Below, piece by piece: positions 1-9,434 of a stretch of DNA of 64,000 nt (its first letter is position 1; each line of letters starts with the position of its first letter). The stretch covers positions 1,240,001 to 1,304,000 of the forward strand of contig NZ_CTEI01000001.1 of the NCBI RefSeq assembly GCF_001368815.1, written 5' to 3'. Both the position numbers and the translations under genes were made by a program. The notes under the pieces are model-generated. The model did not search any database. It worked only from the letters and a program-made list of their open reading frames with translations, and was not told where the DNA came from. Source of the stretch: Paraliobacillus sp. PM-2. Lineage in GTDB: Bacteria > Bacillota > Bacilli > Bacillales > Amphibacillaceae.

Positions 1-410
1 ATCCCATGATAACTAAATTGGAGTATTCTCCCTCCATGTTCTTTTTCTTCTGTACAAATTGCTGTTAATTTATCGTCACCAAAGGTTATTTTTGATCCTA
101 TTTTTATTTTTTTAGCTGGTTTCACTAATACTTCCCACTCGTCTCCTTCTATTTGATGGAGAAGTAATACTTCAATTTTTGCACCAGTATCTTTTTTTGA
201 ACCATATAACCGAGCTGGAAGTACTTTTGTATCATTCAGAACAAGGCAATCACCTGGTTGAATATAATCAATAATATCATTAAATCGATGATGGGATATA
301 GTTTGTGATTGTCTTTCCATGACTAATAATTTAGATGATGTTCTGTCTTTTAACGGTGTTTGTGCGATTAATTGTTCGGGTAATTCAAAATTAAAATCGT
401 TTATATTCAT
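1..410 (-). CDS. queA: S-adenosylmethionine:tRNA ribosyltransferase-isomerase (N-terminal part)
   Basis: QueA transfers and isomerises the ribosyl part of SAM onto 7-aminomethyl-7-deazaguanine in tRNA, giving epoxyqueuosine. Only the first ~136 codons are present; the rest runs off the left edge. The N-terminus contains [13 protein letters not shown] and then DRTSSKLLV, typical of the family, and later [10 protein letters not shown], a strongly conserved QueA block. An AGGAGT ribosome binding site precedes the ATG at 410. It lies downstream of ruvA-ruvB and a DUF2905 gene on the same strand, the usual ruvAB-queA arrangement of Firmicutes, so it is probably the distal gene of that operon. Confidence 0.95.
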   Translation of the reverse strand, partial: MNINDFNFELPEQLIAQTPLKDRTSSKLLVMERQSQTISHHRFNDIIDYIQPGDCLVLNDTKVLPARLYGSKKDTGAKIEVLLLHQIEGDEWEVLVKPAKKIKIGSKITFGDDKLTAICTEEKEHGGRILQFSYHG

Positions 411-423
411 TGTTTACTCCTAT

Positions 424-624
424 CTAACGAAACTTACCTATAATAATCAATATAATAGATATAATAATACTAATTAAGATTGATGTCATAATTGGGAAAT
501 ATACAGACACATTTCCTTTTTTAAAATGAATGTCACCTGGTAATTTACCAATTACACTGGATAATAAACCAATAATAATAAGTATAACCCCTACTACAAT
601 AAGTATTTTACCAAACCCGGTCAA
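424..624 (-). CDS. small DUF2905 membrane protein
   Basis: A 66-residue protein with two hydrophobic segments (about residues 5-25 and 42-63), joined by a short polar stretch containing [18 protein letters not shown], the recognisable DUF2905 signature. The function of the family is unknown. The start is a TTG whose TTGA overlaps the ruvB TGA stop by four bases; a GGGAGGTG ribosome binding site inside the end of ruvB is correctly spaced. It sits between ruvB and queA, so it is probably translationally coupled to ruvB. Confidence 0.85.
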   Translation of the reverse strand: MTGFGKILIVVGVILIIIGLLSSVIGKLPGDIHFKKGNVSVYFPIMTSILISIIISIILIIIGKFR

Positions 625-1622
625 GTATTTGGCACCTCCCGATCAAAATGTTGGTACGCTTTTGGTGTAACGACACGTCCTCTTGGTGTTCGTTGGATAA
701 ATCCTTGTTGTAATAAAAATGGTTCGTACACATCTTCAATCGTTTGTGATTCTTCCCCAATTGTGGATGCAAGAGTATCTAAACCTACAGGTCCACCTTG
801 AAAAGCATCCATAATGGACTGAAGGATTTTGTGATCAATATGATCCAATCCAGACTGATCGACTTGAAGCATTTGTAGTGCTGTTTGTGTTGTTTCCAGA
901 CTAATTTCCACCTCACCACGCACTTGGGAAATATCCCTAACACGCTTCAGTAATCGATTTGCTATTCGAGGGGTTCCTCTGGATCTTCTTGCTATTTCTA
1001 TTGCAGCTTCCTTCGCAATGGTAACATTAAATATTGACGCTGTACGCTCAACAATATCACATAAATCTTCTGTTGTATAAAATTCTAGACGACTTAACAC
1101 ACCAAAACGATCTCGAAGTGGTGCAGTTAACAAGCCTGCTCTCGTTGTTGCCCCAACTAATGTAAAAGGCGGTAGGTCAAGTCTAACTGATCTAGCACTA
1201 GGGCCAGTTCCAATCACAATATCAAGACAAAAATCTTCCATTGCTGGATATAAAATTTCTTCCACAGATCTAGGCAAACGATGTATTTCATCAATAAATA
1301 AAACATCTCCTACTTCAAGCGAAGAAAGAATGGCTGCTAAATCACCAGCTTTCTCAATCGCCGGGCCAGAGGTAGTTCGAAATTCAACCCCCATCTCATT
1401 CGCAATAATGGATGCCATTGTCGTTTTCCCTAAGCCTGGTGGGCCATATAATAACACATGATCTAAAGCTTCGTTACGTAGTCTTGCAGCCTCAATAAAG
1501 ATAGCTAAGTTTTCTTTTGCTTTATCCTGACCAATATATTGAGCCAATGTATTCGGACGCAAATTAAGCTCAATCGATGCATCATCCGGTTGATATTCAT
1601 TCGATACCATTCTTTCTTCCAT
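621..1622 (-). CDS. ruvB: Holliday junction branch migration helicase RuvB
   Basis: RuvB is the hexameric AAA+ motor that, with RuvA, drives Holliday junction branch migration in recombinational repair. The 333 residues match family length. Visible motifs are Walker [10 protein letters not shown] (about residue 59), Walker [11 protein letters not shown], sensor-like ATTRAGLL, the arginine-finger region APLRDRFG, and a C-terminal winged helix with [10 protein letters not shown]. The ATG at 1622 follows GGGGTGATTT. It lies 15 bases downstream of ruvA on the same strand and is followed by DUF2905 and queA. Confidence 0.97.
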   Translation of the reverse strand: MEERMVSNEYQPDDASIELNLRPNTLAQYIGQDKAKENLAIFIEAARLRNEALDHVLLYGPPGLGKTTMASIIANEMGVEFRTTSGPAIEKAGDLAAILSSLEVGDVLFIDEIHRLPRSVEEILYPAMEDFCLDIVIGTGPSARSVRLDLPPFTLVGATTRAGLLTAPLRDRFGVLSRLEFYTTEDLCDIVERTASIFNVTIAKEAAIEIARRSRGTPRIANRLLKRVRDISQVRGEVEISLETTQTALQMLQVDQSGLDHIDHKILQSIMDAFQGGPVGLDTLASTIGEESQTIEDVYEPFLLQQGFIQRTPRGRVVTPKAYQHFDREVPNT

Positions 1623-1637
1623 TTAAATCACCCCATG

Positions 1638-2249
1638 TCATTTCTGCGTCAATAAAGCTAGACCAGTTCGAATATAATGATCGGTTTTATCACTTTTTTC
1701 TTGTTTTAATTTTGGTACGATCTGCTTTAATTCTCTATCTGAATAGCCAAGTGACCGAAGTGCTTCTAACGCTTCTTCTAATGCTTGCATATTTACCAGA
1801 GTATCCATTTCAGTTTCTTTCTGATGATCTGGTGCAGTTACATCAAACTCTGTAGCAAGCTTTCCTTTCAAATCAAGTATCATTTGTCTTGCCGTTTTTT
1901 TACCTACACCAGGGAATTGAGTGAGGAATTTTTCATCTTCTGTTTCTATAGCAACAACAAAATCATTCACACCAGCTGTTCCTACAATAGCTAATGCGCC
2001 CTTAGGGCCAATACCTGAAACTTGGAGAATTCTAGAAAATAACATTTTTTCTTCAGGATCAGAAAAACCATATAAAAGTTGTGCATCTTCTCTTATGTAA
2101 TGAAAGGTATATACACGAATCATCTGGCCTACTTCACCTTCAAATTTAAGTGGATTTGCGCATACCAATTCATAACCAATACCATTTGTCTCTAAGATGA
2201 TAGATGTCTCATTAATTATTTCTAGTTTACCATATATATAAGCTATCAT
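1638..2249 (-). CDS. ruvA: Holliday junction DNA-binding subunit RuvA
   Basis: RuvA binds the four-way junction as a tetramer and loads RuvB. The 203-residue protein has the N-terminal OB-fold (starting MIAYIYGKLE), helix-hairpin-helix DNA-binding motifs (VSGIGPKGALAI and FPGVGKKTARQMI, about residues 78-120), and a C-terminal RuvB-contacting domain with ALRSLGYSDREL. A GAGAGGGAG ribosome binding site precedes the ATG. It is the first gene of the ruvA-ruvB-DUF2905-queA unit; a LexA-type box lies about 60 bases upstream. Confidence 0.97.
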   Translation of the reverse strand: MIAYIYGKLEIINETSIILETNGIGYELVCANPLKFEGEVGQMIRVYTFHYIREDAQLLYGFSDPEEKMLFSRILQVSGIGPKGALAIVGTAGVNDFVVAIETEDEKFLTQFPGVGKKTARQMILDLKGKLATEFDVTAPDHQKETEMDTLVNMQALEEALEALRSLGYSDRELKQIVPKLKQEKSDKTDHYIRTGLALLTQK

Positions 2250-2309
2250 TTTTTATCGTAACTCCCTCTCCACTAATACAATCACTCTATGTAATTACAT
2301 TTTATCATA

Positions 2310-2323
2310 CAATCATATGTTCG
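2310..2323 (-). promoter_or_regulatory. candidate LexA (DinR) box upstream of ruvA
   Basis: The minus strand reads CGAACATATGATTG, matching 12 of 14 positions of the Bacillus SOS consensus CGAACRNRYGTTYC. The two mismatches are in the right half-site. It lies 61 bases before the ruvA start, inside the promoter region. ruvAB is an SOS operon in many bacteria, so the site fits, but no promoter hexamers are clear enough to fix its position relative to +1. Confidence 0.4.
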
Positions 2324-2402
2324 CACACACTAATAACAATTCGTAACAAGAGAAAAATACATAGGTGAATTTTTTATAGTATTATAATCAGTATAGCAAA
2401 GA

Positions 2403-2437
2403 AAACAAGCAAAGGGTTAGATACACTTTGCTTGTTT
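2403..2437 (-). terminator. intrinsic terminator of bofC
   Basis: A 12-base perfect stem (AAACAAGCAAAG at 2403-2414 pairing with 2426-2437) encloses an 11-base loop and is followed on the minus strand by TTCTTTGC. It begins at the bofC stop codon and separates bofC from ruvA. Confidence 0.75.
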
Positions 2438-3005
2438 ATCCTTGAACCTGTTTAGTTGGAGAGAGGTCACGATAAACCTCAAGAACTTGTAAGTACTTCT
2501 CTTTTGAATCGATCTTTATTCCTTTTTGTAACGCTTCAAATTGTCTACTCTCTAATGTGTCTGTATCAATTTGATAAAAAGACTGTATTACTTGTTGATG
2601 AATAGGTTCACCTTCAAAGATTGATAACATACTGTTCTGTAATCCAAAATAACCGTTTTGTTTAAGAGAAGGTGAAATATCATCGATTTGTTTCCTAAAA
2701 ACCATTTCTTCTTGGCTTTGATTAATCAATTGCCAATTTTCATATTCTGACCAAAAATCTTCCATAGCATAAATAGTCTTCTTCCTAGTCTTTTCAGTTA
2801 TATTTCCATCTAAAAATTGTTTTTGTAATGTGACATTTACTTGTAATGGCTCCTTAGAAACATAGGTAGTTGAATTAGTAACTTCTGTAGCTTTATTTTG
2901 ATTATCATTAGTTGACACAGTTTCATTCGACATGACAGCATGTGTACCAAAGCCTATGATAAACATTAACGCAGCAAAACTACTTAAAAGAATATGTTTC
3001 CTCAT
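2436..3005 (-). CDS. bofC: BofC, forespore-secreted regulator of the SigK checkpoint
   Basis: BofC is exported from the forespore into the intermembrane space. There it restrains the SpoIVB protease and so delays pro-SigK processing in the mother cell. The 189-residue protein has an N-terminal signal segment (about residues 5-25) and a low-complexity Asn/Thr linker, followed by the family core: PLQVNVTLQKQFLDG, FRKQIDDISP, KQNGYFGL, and a C-terminal QSFYQIDTDTLES. These blocks match BofC as I know it from Bacillus. It lies directly upstream of ruvA, as in B. subtilis, and has its own terminator. The linker makes it slightly longer than the B. subtilis protein. Confidence 0.9.
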   Translation of the reverse strand: MRKHILLSSFAALMFIIGFGTHAVMSNETVSTNDNQNKATEVTNSTTYVSKEPLQVNVTLQKQFLDGNITEKTRKKTIYAMEDFWSEYENWQLINQSQEEMVFRKQIDDISPSLKQNGYFGLQNSMLSIFEGEPIHQQVIQSFYQIDTDTLESRQFEALQKGIKIDSKEKYLQVLEVYRDLSPTKQVQG

Positions 3006-3238
3006 TTTTGCACCTCAGTCAAACATAGATTTAGTTGGCTTATCTATTAATAAATAAATATCCGTTGTTCATATGTTTGACCAAATTAGCTAAGTTTATG
3101 CTTTATTAGTGAATTTTAATTTTATGTTTATTATAGCTTTTATACGACATTTAAGAAACAAATGAGATGTTGATCTAACAATCATTAAACTATAATTTTT
3201 TTCACCACACTAATATATCAGTACAAAATACAGTCATA

Positions 3239-3568
3239 CTAATCAGTATACACAACAAAATCATATTCACCTGGATCAATAATTCGCAATTGAATAATTT
3301 CATCTTTAGAAAGAATAATCTCTTCACCATGATAGTATCGAATAGCATTTGTTTTATCTTCTGTATGCATCGCTATAGCAAAAGTATCATCTGATCGTTT
3401 ATTTACTTTGTTAAATTTTAATTCTCTCTTTGCCCGTTGGTTTTCTTTTTGATAAACAACATAATATTCTTTGTCATTCGCTTTAAAATGTTCTAATCGA
3501 TCAATCGCATTTTCTTGTTCTAAGATTTGTTGACCCGGTAATGCTTCACAATCATTTGATTCACCCAT
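3239..3568 (-). CDS. hypothetical protein, unrecognised
   Basis: I do not recognise this 109-residue soluble, charged protein. It begins MGESNDCEALPGQQ, has a Lys/Arg-rich centre (ENQRAKRELKFNKVNKR), and ends in a predicted beta-rich IDPGEYDFVVYTD. I chose the ATG at 3568 because a GAGGTG ribosome binding site lies eight bases upstream; a TTG 15 bases further upstream overlaps that site. There is no signal peptide or membrane segment. It stands alone between bofC and yebC, with about 120-230 bases of noncoding DNA on each side. Confidence 0.6.
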   Translation of the reverse strand: MGESNDCEALPGQQILEQENAIDRLEHFKANDKEYYVVYQKENQRAKRELKFNKVNKRSDDTFAIAMHTEDKTNAIRYYHGEEIILSKDEIIQLRIIDPGEYDFVVYTD

Positions 3569-3687
3569 GATTAGACACCTCAATATGTTTTTTTAATCAT
3601 TATATTCTAAATAGTGTAATTTAGAAACTAAAGAAAACCCTTTCTTTTAAAAATTGTAAAAGCATGCTGATCATTTAATGAAACGAT

Positions 3688-4425
3688 TTATTCCACATCA
3701 TTTAATTCTGCATTATGATAAACTTCTTGAACATCTTCTAGTTCTTCTAAATGATCAATAAGGTTTGACATTTTCTCAGATTCAGTATCGGATAAAGAAG
3801 CATACGTTTGTGGAAACATCGTTACCTCCGCTGTTGCCAATTCATACCCTTCATTTATAAGTTGTTTTTTCACATCTTGAAATTGATCAGGTGTGGTAAA
3901 AATCTCGAATGTATCTTCATTTGTTTCCATTTCTTCTGCACCTGCTTCAATTGCACTGAGCATCATCATATCTTCATCAAGTGATGTTGTCGAACGCTCA
4001 ATTACAATATACCCTTTTCTATCAAACATAAAAGCAACACAGCCGTTTTCGCCTAAATTTCCACCATGTTTAGAAAATCCGTGCCTAACATCTGAAGCGG
4101 CTCGATTTTTATTGTCTGTTAAAAGCTCAACCATAATAGCTGCACCACCAGGTCCATATCCTTCATAAATTACCTCTTCATAGTTTGCCCCATCTAAATC
4201 ACCTGTTGCTTTTTTTATTGCCCGATCAATATTATCATTTGGCATATTATTAGCTTTGGCTTTATCTATAGCTAAACGTAAGGATGGATTCATTTCTGGG
4301 TCTCCCCCACCATCCTTCGCTGCAACATAAAGCTCTTTTGCCATCTTCATAAATATTTTTCCTTTTTTTGCATCTTGGGCGTTTTTTCTTCGCTGAATAT
4401 TTTTCCATTTTGAATGTCCTGCCAT
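3688..4425 (-). CDS. yebC: YebC/PmpR family protein (YrbC-type)
   Basis: Members of the YebC/TACO1 family were described as DNA-binding regulators and more recently as ribosome-associated factors that ease translation of difficult sequences. The protein starts with the diagnostic [21 protein letters not shown] and has the family blocks [41 protein letters not shown], and a C-terminal [17 protein letters not shown]. The ATG at 4425 has an AAGGGAGATC ribosome binding site, so 245 residues result. B. subtilis has yrbC in the same neighbourhood as safA. Confidence 0.95.
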   Translation of the reverse strand: MAGHSKWKNIQRRKNAQDAKKGKIFMKMAKELYVAAKDGGGDPEMNPSLRLAIDKAKANNMPNDNIDRAIKKATGDLDGANYEEVIYEGYGPGGAAIMVELLTDNKNRAASDVRHGFSKHGGNLGENGCVAFMFDRKGYIVIERSTTSLDEDMMMLSAIEAGAEEMETNEDTFEIFTTPDQFQDVKKQLINEGYELATAEVTMFPQTYASLSDTESEKMSNLIDHLEELEDVQEVYHNAELNDVE

Positions 4426-4501
4426 ATATGTGATCTCCCTTCTCACAAATCCTCATCCGATAACAATATAACATATCTGCCTGCACCAGAAAAATAATCA
4501 A

Positions 4502-4532
4502 CAAAACCTCTTTACCCTATCCGACAAAGAGG
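4502..4532 (-). terminator. intrinsic terminator after nadE
   Basis: CCTCTTT at 4507-4513 pairs with AAAGAGG at 4526-4532, and a TTTTGT tract follows on the minus strand. It lies just past the nadE stop. Confidence 0.6.
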
Positions 4533-4544
4533 CTCGATTTATAC

Positions 4545-5285
4545 TTAAAATTTCTGTGGTGTCTTTGGTAAATCACGTTTATGCGCAGTTCTATTATGCA
4601 ATCGTTCTATGATTTCTTTATCTTTTTCAGGTATTTCCTTACCTTCTAAATAACGATCAATCATTGCATAACTTGTTCCCATTTCATTCTCGTCTGTTTG
4701 CCCCTCCCAAAGTCCTGCACTTGGTTTTTTATTAATAACTTCCGTAGGAACATCAAGATATTCAGCAAGCTTCTTTACTTCCCCTTTAGTTAAATGTACT
4801 AAAGGAACTAAATCAACACCACCATCTCCATATTTAGTGAAATAACCTGTAAACCATTCTGCTGCATTATCTGTGCCTACTACAAGATAGTTATGATTCG
4901 TTGCAATACTATATAACGTGCTCATTCGAAGACGTGCACGAAGATTCGCATCTGCAAGTTGCTGATTTTCTTCATTGAACACATTTACTTGTTTTAATTG
5001 GGTTTGAATTTCTTCTAGCATCATAGCATGTGTTCTTGTCAGATCTACGGTAACACTGTCAATGTCAGCAGCATCAACTACTTTTTTTGCGTGTGTTAAA
5101 TCCTGTGGATTACTATTACAAGGCATCATCACACCAAGCGAAGCATTTGGGGCAGCACGTTTAATTAAATTGGCAACCACTGCTGAGTCAATACCACCAC
5201 TTACGCCAACAACCAGCCCTTTAACACCAGTTAATTGTATTTGTTGCTGTAGCCATTTCACGAGTTTTTCTGCTTTTTCTTGCAT
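4545..5285 (-). CDS. nadE: NH3-dependent NAD+ synthetase
   Basis: NadE amidates nicotinate adenine dinucleotide to NAD using ATP and ammonia. The 246-residue protein lacks a glutaminase domain, so it is the ammonia-dependent form. The PP-loop is VVGVSGGIDSAVVANLI (about residues 26-42). The substrate-loop blocks GTDNAAEWFTGYFTKYGDGG and PSAGLWEGQTDE are present. The ATG at 5285 follows AAGGGG. It is a third NAD locus close to nadBCA and nifS-niaR, although it is separated from them by safA and ysxE. Confidence 0.97.
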   Translation of the reverse strand: MQEKAEKLVKWLQQQIQLTGVKGLVVGVSGGIDSAVVANLIKRAAPNASLGVMMPCNSNPQDLTHAKKVVDAADIDSVTVDLTRTHAMMLEEIQTQLKQVNVFNEENQQLADANLRARLRMSTLYSIATNHNYLVVGTDNAAEWFTGYFTKYGDGGVDLVPLVHLTKGEVKKLAEYLDVPTEVINKKPSAGLWEGQTDENEMGTSYAMIDRYLEGKEIPEKDKEIIERLHNRTAHKRDLPKTPQKF

Positions 5286-5306
5286 ATGTTTTACCCCTTC
5301 CGCGTT

Positions 5307-6281
5307 TTATCTGTTAAGTTCTCTTTTTACAGTTTCAACAAATTGTCTCCGTTCTTCCCAGCTTAATTGAAAATCAATAAGATAGCTCGAAATATCAGCA
5401 ATTGCTGTTGACTTTGAAATATAATACCACCATTCGCGAACAAAATCAGTAGGAATCGTTAAAGCTATAAAGAAAAGTTGATAAGCTTGATATGTGACTG
5501 GTTCTATGTAACTGTTTAACTGGTCAAAATCATGTTCAATGTATGGTAAGAATCGTTGTCCAAGCTGAATCTCATCATAAATAGAAGGTGAGGGAGACAA
5601 TAAGTCAAAATCTATTAGATATATATTATCCTTATTATCGCTTAAAAAATTATGGGAAGCAACATCTCCATGTATCCAATTTGCTTGAAAATAGCGACTA
5701 TCTTCAATTGCTGGATTATTAGTAGATACAAACCATTCAATACTTTCAATTAATTGCAATTCAATTTCTTGATATAACTTTTGATATCCTAAGTGATCCA
5801 TTATTTCTTTTGATTGTTGCCACTTATTTAGTCTACTTTTGCACTTTGGTACAAATGCTGTTGAACAGGACTCATTTGGGATAGTCAACCCAGTGGTTGC
5901 ATGGTGAAACTGTTTCATTACTCTCCATGCACGCTTTCTATCTTTTTTCTTATGATAGTCCAATTTTCTTGCTGGATAATATTTCTGTAATGTCCAATAG
6001 TATCCTCCCCACTTTAAATACCTTTTTTTATTTGGAAAAGGACAAAAGCGTATAATAAAGTCTTGATCTACACGGTCAAATAACTGCCATTGTTTATCTA
6101 TCGTTTCTAATTTCTTATATCCTTTTAAAATAAATTGCTGATTTAGATGGTTTGTCACTAAATAGATAGGCGGTTTGATTAATTTGATTGACTGAATCGA
6201 TAAGTCCGCATTATTGTTAAGAAAAGTAGTGAGACGATTCAACACTGAATCGTCTCTTTTATGGTTATTCATTTTCCTCAT
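5307..6281 (-). CDS. ysxE: spore coat kinase-like protein, YsxE/CotI/YutH family
   Basis: A 324-residue aminoglycoside-phosphotransferase-fold protein. The visible kinase features are QFILKGYK (candidate nucleotide-binding lysine, about residue 50), IHGDVASHNFLSDNKDNIYLIDFD (catalytic HGD and metal-binding D), and a C-terminal helical bundle. Bacillus relatives (YsxE, YutH, CotS, CotI) are spore coat proteins. The reading frame overlaps the end of safA by 17 bases. Starts at 6281 (MRKMNN) or 6272 (MNNHKR) are both possible; each has a purine-rich sequence close by. The overlap with safA supports joint expression during sporulation. The symbol is assigned by family, not by proven orthology. 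Confidence 0.7.
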   Translation of the reverse strand: MRKMNNHKRDDSVLNRLTTFLNNNADLSIQSIKLIKPPIYLVTNHLNQQFILKGYKKLETIDKQWQLFDRVDQDFIIRFCPFPNKKRYLKWGGYYWTLQKYYPARKLDYHKKKDRKRAWRVMKQFHHATTGLTIPNESCSTAFVPKCKSRLNKWQQSKEIMDHLGYQKLYQEIELQLIESIEWFVSTNNPAIEDSRYFQANWIHGDVASHNFLSDNKDNIYLIDFDLLSPSPSIYDEIQLGQRFLPYIEHDFDQLNSYIEPVTYQAYQLFFIALTIPTDFVREWWYYISKSTAIADISSYLIDFQLSWEERRQFVETVKRELNR

Positions 6282-7308
6282 TATCCTCACGGTAAGGGAA
6301 AGCACCTTGTTGTTGATAAGGATTCATATTTCCTTGATAAGGCATTGGCATGCCAGGCTGTGGTGAAGGCATTGTCTGATAAGGCTGTTGCTGCATCATG
6401 TTTGGAGGCATAGATGGTCCTTGCCCTCCCATGTGCGGTGGTTGTTGTGTTGGTGCTTGTTGCATCGGTGACTGTTGTTGCATCGGTGACCACATTGGAG
6501 CTTGTGGCATATTGTCTGGCCAATCTCCATATGGCATTTGCTGGTATTGTTGTTGCATTGGCATTGATTGATTTGGTAATGGTGGCATATCTACACTTGA
6601 AGATTCCATTTCTTCCTCATCCTGATTAAAAGGTGGCATCATTGGTTGTTGGTGATGCCACATTGGTTGTTGTTGCATCAATTGTTGTGGTGACTGGAAT
6701 GTCTCACAAGGATCGACAGGCTCATCACAATGGTTTGATTTTGGGTGCATGATTGGTTGAGGATGTGGCATTGGATACATTGGCATACATGGTGGCATGA
6801 CATAGCACATAGGCATGATAGGTTGTTGCATAGGTTGCTGTATAGGTTGTTGAGTAGGTTTTTGTTGGCTTGGCTGTTGATTCATTTGATGAAAAGCATA
6901 TTGATTTACTTCAGTATCATTGTCCTCTATATCTACATCGATATTATAGTTATTAGAGTAAAAGTCAGGTAAGCTCGGCATCTGAATTGGTTGCATTGGC
7001 ATTTGTTTTTCTTGAATTGGTTTAGGCATCTCCTTTTTTACTTTTGGTGCAGCCTTTTTATCATCTTCTTCCACTACAGGCATTGCTTTTGGTGACGTGT
7101 CTTTATAAGGATGGATTGTTTTATCCATTGTTGATTGCTTTTGCACTTGTTTTGTTGTAGATGGTATTTTAATTTTCATTCCTGGCATAATCATATCTGG
7201 GTTTGCTAATTGTGTATTCATTTGTTTTAATTCTTCAAAGTTAACATTATATTTCTGAGCAAGCTTCCATAGGGTATCCCCTTTTTGTACAATATGAATT
7301 TTCAACAT
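6265..7308 (-). CDS. safA: SafA-like spore coat morphogenetic protein (LysM)
   Basis: SafA organises the inner spore coat at the cortex-coat boundary. The first ~46 residues are one LysM domain (HIVQKGDTLWKLAQKYNV, then NPDMIMPGMKIKIP) that targets peptidoglycan. The remaining 300 residues are a low-complexity Gln/Met/Pro-rich region with repeats such as QQPIQQPMQQP, as in Bacillus SafA. The ATG at 7308 follows AAGGAAGGAG. It lies downstream of nadA, in the same order as B. subtilis, and overlaps ysxE. Expression from a mother-cell sporulation promoter is expected, but I did not identify one. Confidence 0.88.
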   Translation of the reverse strand: MLKIHIVQKGDTLWKLAQKYNVNFEELKQMNTQLANPDMIMPGMKIKIPSTTKQVQKQSTMDKTIHPYKDTSPKAMPVVEEDDKKAAPKVKKEMPKPIQEKQMPMQPIQMPSLPDFYSNNYNIDVDIEDNDTEVNQYAFHQMNQQPSQQKPTQQPIQQPMQQPIMPMCYVMPPCMPMYPMPHPQPIMHPKSNHCDEPVDPCETFQSPQQLMQQQPMWHHQQPMMPPFNQDEEEMESSSVDMPPLPNQSMPMQQQYQQMPYGDWPDNMPQAPMWSPMQQQSPMQQAPTQQPPHMGGQGPSMPPNMMQQQPYQTMPSPQPGMPMPYQGNMNPYQQQGAFPYREDNEENE

Positions 7309-7445
7309 TGTAACTCCTTCCTTTATTTTGATCAATAAAACATAGGCAATTAACAGTATAATTCATTAACAACATATGCGAATGCCCTGAAAAGTTGATA
7401 ACATTTAAAAGAAAAATTTTTATTATTGATATTTATTAGGTAATA

Positions 7446-7482
7446 AGAAAACAAATGAACGTTTTACACATTCATTTGTTTT
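7446..7482 (-). terminator. terminator of the nadBCA operon
   Basis: Downstream of nadA the minus strand forms a hairpin with arms AACAAATGAA and TTCATTTGTT, followed by TTCTTATT. It isolates the NAD operon from safA. Confidence 0.7.
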
Positions 7483-7486
7483 TTAT

Positions 7487-8593
7487 TTAAACAGTTGCTA
7501 ACATTTTTTCTAATGCTTCATTTGCAAATTTTGAAATAGTTGGATTAACTTGAATACGATTGATAACCTTGCCTTGTTTTAATGATTCTAACGTCCATAA
7601 TAAATGAGCCAAATCAATTCGATTCATCGTTAAACAAGGACACATGTGAGGATTCAATGAAATAATATCCTTATCAGGATGCTGTTTAATTAACCGCTTC
7701 ACAAGATTCATTTCCGTGCCAATTGCCCATTTCGATCCCGGAGGTGCTGTACTAATTGTATCAATAATGTACTTTGTCGAACCAGCATAATCTGCTTGTT
7801 GAACAACCTCCCATTTGCACTCTGGATGAACAATAATTTTTCTATCCGATTCTTTTTCTCTTAGATAAGAAATATTGTTCGTAGTAAAATTTTCATGGAC
7901 TGAGCAATGTCCTTTCCACAAAATAACTCGTATATCTTCAAGTTCTCCTTTTCTATTTAATTGATTGGTTATTGGATCCCAAACAGCCATCTCATCTAAT
8001 GGAATATTTAAATCAAAGGCAGTATTTCTACCTAAATGTTGATCAGGTAAAAAGAGAATTCGTTTTTTTTGTGTAAAAGCCCATTTCACCATTTCTTTCA
8101 CATTCGAAGAGGTTACTGTTGCACCATAGTTCTTACCAACAAATGCCTTAATCTCTGCTGTAGAGTTGACATATGTTAATGGGATAATTGTATCGCCAAA
8201 CAACTGTTGTAATTCATTCCAACAATGTGTCGTTTGTTCCATATTAGCCATATCTGCCATCGAACAACCAGCTTTCATATCAGGCAAAATAACAATCTGA
8301 TCATCTTTTGTAAGCATATCGGCTGTTTCTGCCATAAAATGCACACCACAAAATACAATATAGGTTGCTTCTTTATTCTGCTTGGCAAGTCTAGCTAATT
8401 GTAAAGAATCGCCTGTGTCATCAGCAAATTGTATCACTTCATCCTTCTGATAATGATGACCAGGTATATATAGCTTATGTCCTAAATCTGCTTTGATTTC
8501 TGCAATTTTATCTATCATTTCTTTATCAGATAGTTCCCGATAATGTGCGGGAAGTTGTTGATTTATTTGCTTTAAAAAATCAAGCGTTTGCAT
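7487..8593 (-). CDS. nadA: quinolinate synthase
   Basis: NadA condenses iminoaspartate from NadB with dihydroxyacetone phosphate to give quinolinate, using an oxygen-sensitive 4Fe-4S cluster. In this 368-residue protein the three cluster ligands fall at Cys110 (KAGCSMAD), Cys230 (KGHCSVHE) and Cys320 (MCPCLTMN), the positions known for B. subtilis Nad[15 protein letters not shown] near residue 46 and HPECKWEV near 256 are other family blocks. It is the last gene of nadB-nadC-nadA, ten bases after nadC, with a GGGGAGA ribosome binding site. Confidence 0.98.
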   Translation of the reverse strand: MQTLDFLKQINQQLPAHYRELSDKEMIDKIAEIKADLGHKLYIPGHHYQKDEVIQFADDTGDSLQLARLAKQNKEATYIVFCGVHFMAETADMLTKDDQIVILPDMKAGCSMADMANMEQTTHCWNELQQLFGDTIIPLTYVNSTAEIKAFVGKNYGATVTSSNVKEMVKWAFTQKKRILFLPDQHLGRNTAFDLNIPLDEMAVWDPITNQLNRKGELEDIRVILWKGHCSVHENFTTNNISYLREKESDRKIIVHPECKWEVVQQADYAGSTKYIIDTISTAPPGSKWAIGTEMNLVKRLIKQHPDKDIISLNPHMCPCLTMNRIDLAHLLWTLESLKQGKVINRIQVNPTISKFANEALEKMLATV

Positions 8594-8603
8594 CTTTCTC
8601 CCC

Positions 8604-9431
8604 CTAGCTCTTCATACTAATATCTAATGATTTTGGACTATGTGTAATAAATCCCAATGAAATATAATCAACACCTGAATGTTGATAGGTTGATATATTA
8701 TTAAGCGTAATATTACCCGATGCTTCAGTAATAATAGATTTCGGAACATATTGGATTAATTGTCTTACAGATGCTGCATCTTGGTTATCAAACATGATAA
8801 TATCAACACCACACGATACTGCCTCTTTTACCTGATCAATGGTTTCCGTTTCTACTTCAACCTTAACCATTTGACCAACCGTTGATCGTATTTTATCGAC
8901 TGCTTTTTTGATCGAACCATACATTGCTATATGATTATCTTTTAACATGATTCCATCGTATAAACCGTAACGATGGTTTACCCCCCCGCCACAAGTAACT
9001 GCATATTTCTCAAACATTCGCAAACCTGGTGTCGTTTTTCTTGTATCAGAAATTTTTGTATGTGAAGAATTTAAAAGTTGCACAGCACGATCTGTTAACG
9101 TTGCAATCCCGCTCATTCGCTGTATAACATTTAATACTACTCTTTCGCCCATCAATATATTGCCAATACTTCCTTTAATCTTTGCAACAACATGACCAGT
9201 TTCAATTATTTGTCCATCTTGTTTATACGTCACAACAGATATGGATCGATCTATGATTTGATATACATAAGATATGATATCAATTCCTGACATAACCCCT
9301 GTTTCCTTTGCAATCACATATGTCTCTCCTACATAATTAGTGTCAAACAACATTTGACTAGTTATATCCTTATCCCCTATGTCTTCTAACAAAAAATTTT
9401 TTAACTGTTCTTTCGCTTTAATAGGATTCAT
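8604..9431 (-). CDS. nadC: nicotinate-nucleotide pyrophosphorylase (quinolinate phosphoribosyltransferase)
   Basis: NadC converts quinolinate and PRPP to nicotinate mononucleotide. The 275 residues include [11 protein letters not shown] near the N-terminus, [18 protein letters not shown], the signature [44 protein letters not shown], and [11 protein letters not shown]. These are the substrate- and PRPP-binding blocks of the family. It starts three bases after the nadB stop and is followed closely by nadA, so the three genes form one operon. Confidence 0.97.
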   Translation of the reverse strand: MNPIKAKEQLKNFLLEDIGDKDITSQMLFDTNYVGETYVIAKETGVMSGIDIISYVYQIIDRSISVVTYKQDGQIIETGHVVAKIKGSIGNILMGERVVLNVIQRMSGIATLTDRAVQLLNSSHTKISDTRKTTPGLRMFEKYAVTCGGGVNHRYGLYDGIMLKDNHIAMYGSIKKAVDKIRSTVGQMVKVEVETETIDQVKEAVSCGVDIIMFDNQDAASVRQLIQYVPKSIITEASGNITLNNISTYQHSGVDYISLGFITHSPKSLDISMKS

Positions 9432-9434
9432 TTA

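Noticed and set aside
6287-6972. Open frames in other phases within safA
   Set aside because: They result from the low-complexity Gln/Met/Pro codons of safA and have no ribosome binding sites.
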